Source: Candidatus Aminicenantota bacterium
GTDB lineage: Bacteria; Acidobacteriota; Aminicenantia; Aminicenantales; Saccharicenantaceae
Assembly (NCBI GenBank): GCA_026393975.1
Contig: JAPKZD010000009.1
Coordinates: 1-64,000 of the forward strand
DNA length: 64,000 nt
Reading direction: 5' to 3'
Of the stretch, positions 62,123-64,000 are shown in pieces. The notes beneath the pieces were generated by a model. That model made no database searches, was not told the DNA's origin, and was given only the letters and a program-made list of their open reading frames with translations. The position numbers were made by a program, and so were the translations under genes. How positions within the stretch are numbered: the stretch's first letter is position 1; each line of letters opens with the position of its first letter.

Positions 62123-64000
62123 ATGCGTTTATCCAAGCGTACGATTTTGGCCCTCGGCGTCGTCGCCCTTCTGGCCGGCCTTCTCGCGGCCGCCCCCCAG
62201 GGCAAGGCTCCGGCCAAGGGCCAGAAGAAAATCGAGAACACCGACCCGGCCCAGCGGCTCAAATGGTTCGACGAGCACACGGCTCTGAAACAGCAGTCGC
62301 CGACGAAGGACGTCAAGTGGCGCTTCATCGGCCCCTCCGACCTCGGCGGCCGCTGCACGGACGTCGCCGTTCCGCTCGGCAGCCGGACCGTCTTCTACGC
62401 CGGAGCCGCCACGGGCGGCGTCTTCAAGACCGTCAATGCCGGCACCACCTGGGAACCCATCTTCGATGACATGCCGACGCTCTCCATCGGCGACATCGCC
62501 GTCGCCGAGTCCGACCCCAACATCGTCTGGGTCGGGACGGGCGAGGCCAACATCTTCCGGGCCTCCGAGCCCGGGATAGGCATCTACAAGTCGACCGACG
62601 CAGGCAAGACCTGGAAGCATATGGGCCTCGAAGGGACCTACACGATCGCCCGGGTCGTCATCCACCCGAAAAACCCCGATATCGTCTATGTCGCGGCCAC
62701 TGGCCACGAGTGGACGACCAACCCCGACCGGGGCGTCTACAAGACGACCGACGGCGGAGCGACCTGGCAGAAGGTCCTCTACGTCAACGAGAAGGTCGGG
62801 GCGAACGACCTCGTCATGGACCCGCAACAACCCGACACTCTCTACGCCGCCACATGGGCCCGCATCCGCAAGCGCTGGAGCGACCCCGTGCCCGGCGGTG
62901 AGGACGGCCTGTTCAAGACGACCGACGGCGGCAAGACCTGGACGCCCATCAACAGCGGGCTTCCCGACACGAACTTCACCGGCCGCATCGGCATCGACCT
63001 CTGCCGGACGAAACCGTCCGTCATCTACGCCTACGTCGACAACCACACGCCCGGCACCGAGCCCCGGGCCGGAGACCGGGACTCCTACGGCCGGCCTCGC
63101 CAGCGGGGCATCGTCGGCGCCGAGGTCTACCGCTCCGACGACGCGGGAGCGAGCTGGCGTAAGGTCAGCCCGCCGGGCATGGAACGCTTCGGCGGCACCT
63201 ACGGCTGGGTCTTCGGCCAGATCCGAGTCGACCCCAACACGCCGGAGACGATCTACATCATGGGCCTGGGCCTGTCCAAGTCGACCGACGGCGGCAAGAC
63301 CTACGTCAACCTCTACTCCGAAGGGCTTCACGGCGACCACCACGGCCTGTGGATCGACCCCGGCGACAGCGAGCACCTGATCAACAACAACGACGGCGGC
63401 GTCAACATCTCCTACGACGGCGGCAAGACCTGGCGGGACTTCCACGACGGCATTCCCTGCGTCCAATTCTACAACGTCTCCTTCGACTTCTCGACGCCCT
63501 TCTGGGTCTACGGCTCGGTCCAGGACCAGGGCACGTACCGAGGCCTCATCCCGCTCCAAAAGCCTGCCGCGGGCGCTCCGGCCGGCCGGCGCCGCTTCGG
63601 CCTGGCCCAGCCGAAATGGGAGACGGCGCCGGGCGGTGAAGGGACGATCATCGCCGTCGACCCAACGGATCCGAACACGGTCTATTCCTCGTCGTTCTAC
63701 GGCCGGCTCGAGCGGTCCGAGTACAAGGACGGCCAGTGGACGAGCAAGGAGATCTATCCGAAGGCCGCCCAGGGAGAACCCGAGCACCGCGGCCAGTGGC
63801 TGGCTGCGACCATGCTCTCGCCCCATAACCCCCAGGTCGTCTACCACGGCTTCCAGTATCTCTTCCGGTCCATGAATAAGGGCGAAACCTGGGAGAAGAT
63901 CAGCCCCGACCTGACCTATAACAATCCCGCCGAGCAGGGCAAATGGCCCTACGCCATCCCCTTCGCTTGCATAACGGCGGTCGACGAATCGCCGTTCAAG
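62123..64000 (+). CDS. Exported BNR/Asp-box (VPS10/sortilin-like) beta-propeller protein, partial
   Basis: The frame is open from ATG 62123 to the window end, giving 626 residues with the C terminus missing. Signal peptide about 1-25 (RTILALGVVALLAGLLAAAP). The rest is made of sialidase-type Asp-box repeats: GVFKTVNAGTTW, GIYKSTDAGKTW, GVYKTTDGGATW, GLFKTTDGGKTW, YRSDDAGASW and LSKSTDGGKTY. These belong to the VPS10/sortilin-like exported propellers of 900-1100 residues common in Bacteroidetes and Acidobacteria relatives. GGGAGG stands 8 bases before the start. Function is not established: binding and hydrolase roles are both possible, and no catalytic residue can be named here. Confidence 0.88.
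   Translation, partial: MRLSKRTILALGVVALLAGLLAAAPQGKAPAKGQKKIENTDPAQRLKWFDEHTALKQQSPTKDVKWRFIGPSDLGGRCTDVAVPLGSRTVFYAGAATGGVFKTVNAGTTWEPIFDDMPTLSIGDIAVAESDPNIVWVGTGEANIFRASEPGIGIYKSTDAGKTWKHMGLEGTYTIARVVIHPKNPDIVYVAATGHEWTTNPDRGVYKTTDGGATWQKVLYVNEKVGANDLVMDPQQPDTLYAATWARIRKRWSDPVPGGEDGLFKTTDGGKTWTPINSGLPDTNFTGRIGIDLCRTKPSVIYAYVDNHTPGTEPRAGDRDSYGRPRQRGIVGAEVYRSDDAGASWRKVSPPGMERFGGTYGWVFGQIRVDPNTPETIYIMGLGLSKSTDGGKTYVNLYSEGLHGDHHGLWIDPGDSEHLINNNDGGVNISYDGGKTWRDFHDGIPCVQFYNVSFDFSTPFWVYGSVQDQGTYRGLIPLQKPAAGAPAGRRRFGLAQPKWETAPGGEGTIIAVDPTDPNTVYSSSFYGRLERSEYKDGQWTSKEIYPKAAQGEPEHRGQWLAATMLSPHNPQVVYHGFQYLFRSMNKGETWEKISPDLTYNNPAEQGKWPYAIPFACITAVDESPFK

Noticed and set aside
62129-63847. Minus-strand open frame (~570 codons)
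   Set aside because: It is antisense to the BNR-repeat gene; repeated Val-Gly-Asp patterns mirror the Asp-box repeats on the other strand.

Overview
The window looks like a chromosomal segment of an anaerobic, peptide- and protein-degrading bacterium, most likely Candidatus Aminicenantes or a close relative in the Acidobacteriota. This is inferred from gene content only: many exported peptidases (M1, M28, M29-like, S9, S46, DUF5117-type), TonB-dependent receptors with an N-terminal carboxypeptidase-regulatory-like domain, GWxTD/TPR proteins and a sulfatase-TPR fusion. There is no rRNA or ribosomal protein gene here to confirm it. No CRISPR array, prophage structural gene, transposase or integrase was seen.

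Layout. (1) 1-8145 is a tRNA-anchored accessory zone. An intact tRNA-Arg(CCG) lies at 8069-8145 on the minus strand. Two degenerate copies of its 3' half sit in the same orientation at 140 and 3106, each followed by the same ~118-base element end. They delimit two modules: a two-gene HEAT-repeat module, and a marR-padR'-emrA-emrB-tolC-like efflux operon. (2) 8.9-13.4 kb holds an exported esterase, a ThDP-dependent acetolactate-synthase-like enzyme with an aspartate/glutamate racemase homologue, and a truncated gene. (3) 13.4-50.8 kb is dominated by secreted peptide catabolism: two M1 homologues, a sulfatase-like TPR protein, S46 and DUF1847, two M28 paralogues around a trans-3-hydroxyproline dehydratase, a MocR regulator and a DUF5117 metalloprotease, GWxTD/TPR proteins, an S33-like hydrolase, two 931-residue TonB receptors, an M29-like peptidase, an M28 peptidase, an amidohydrolase, and an exported PLP enzyme with RidA. 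(4) From about 51 kb the DNA becomes visibly richer in G+C and more housekeeping in content: glnS, gltX, prolyl oligopeptidase, a TPM/LemA cluster, 6-phosphofructokinase, a membrane metallophosphoesterase, a cyclophilin-FKBP lipoprotein, and a BNR-repeat protein that runs off the right end.

How it fits together. TonB receptors could import peptides released by secreted peptidases. Dipeptidyl peptidase (S46), aminopeptidases (M1, M28, M29) and prolyl peptidases (S9, S33-like) would finish the digestion. The hydroxyproline dehydratase next to an M28 peptidase suggests that collagen-like substrates are among those used.

Most unusual signals: an inverted repeat TTGG-N13-CCAA (one copy CCAG) laid across the -35 box in front of both TonB receptors, the DUF5117 protease and the esterase, which suggests a shared regulon; several promoters whose -10 box lies only 6-13 nt from the start codon (leaderless or nearly leaderless mRNAs); the tandem tRNA-Arg islets; peptidase homologues with altered metal sites; and several gene stubs marking past deletions.
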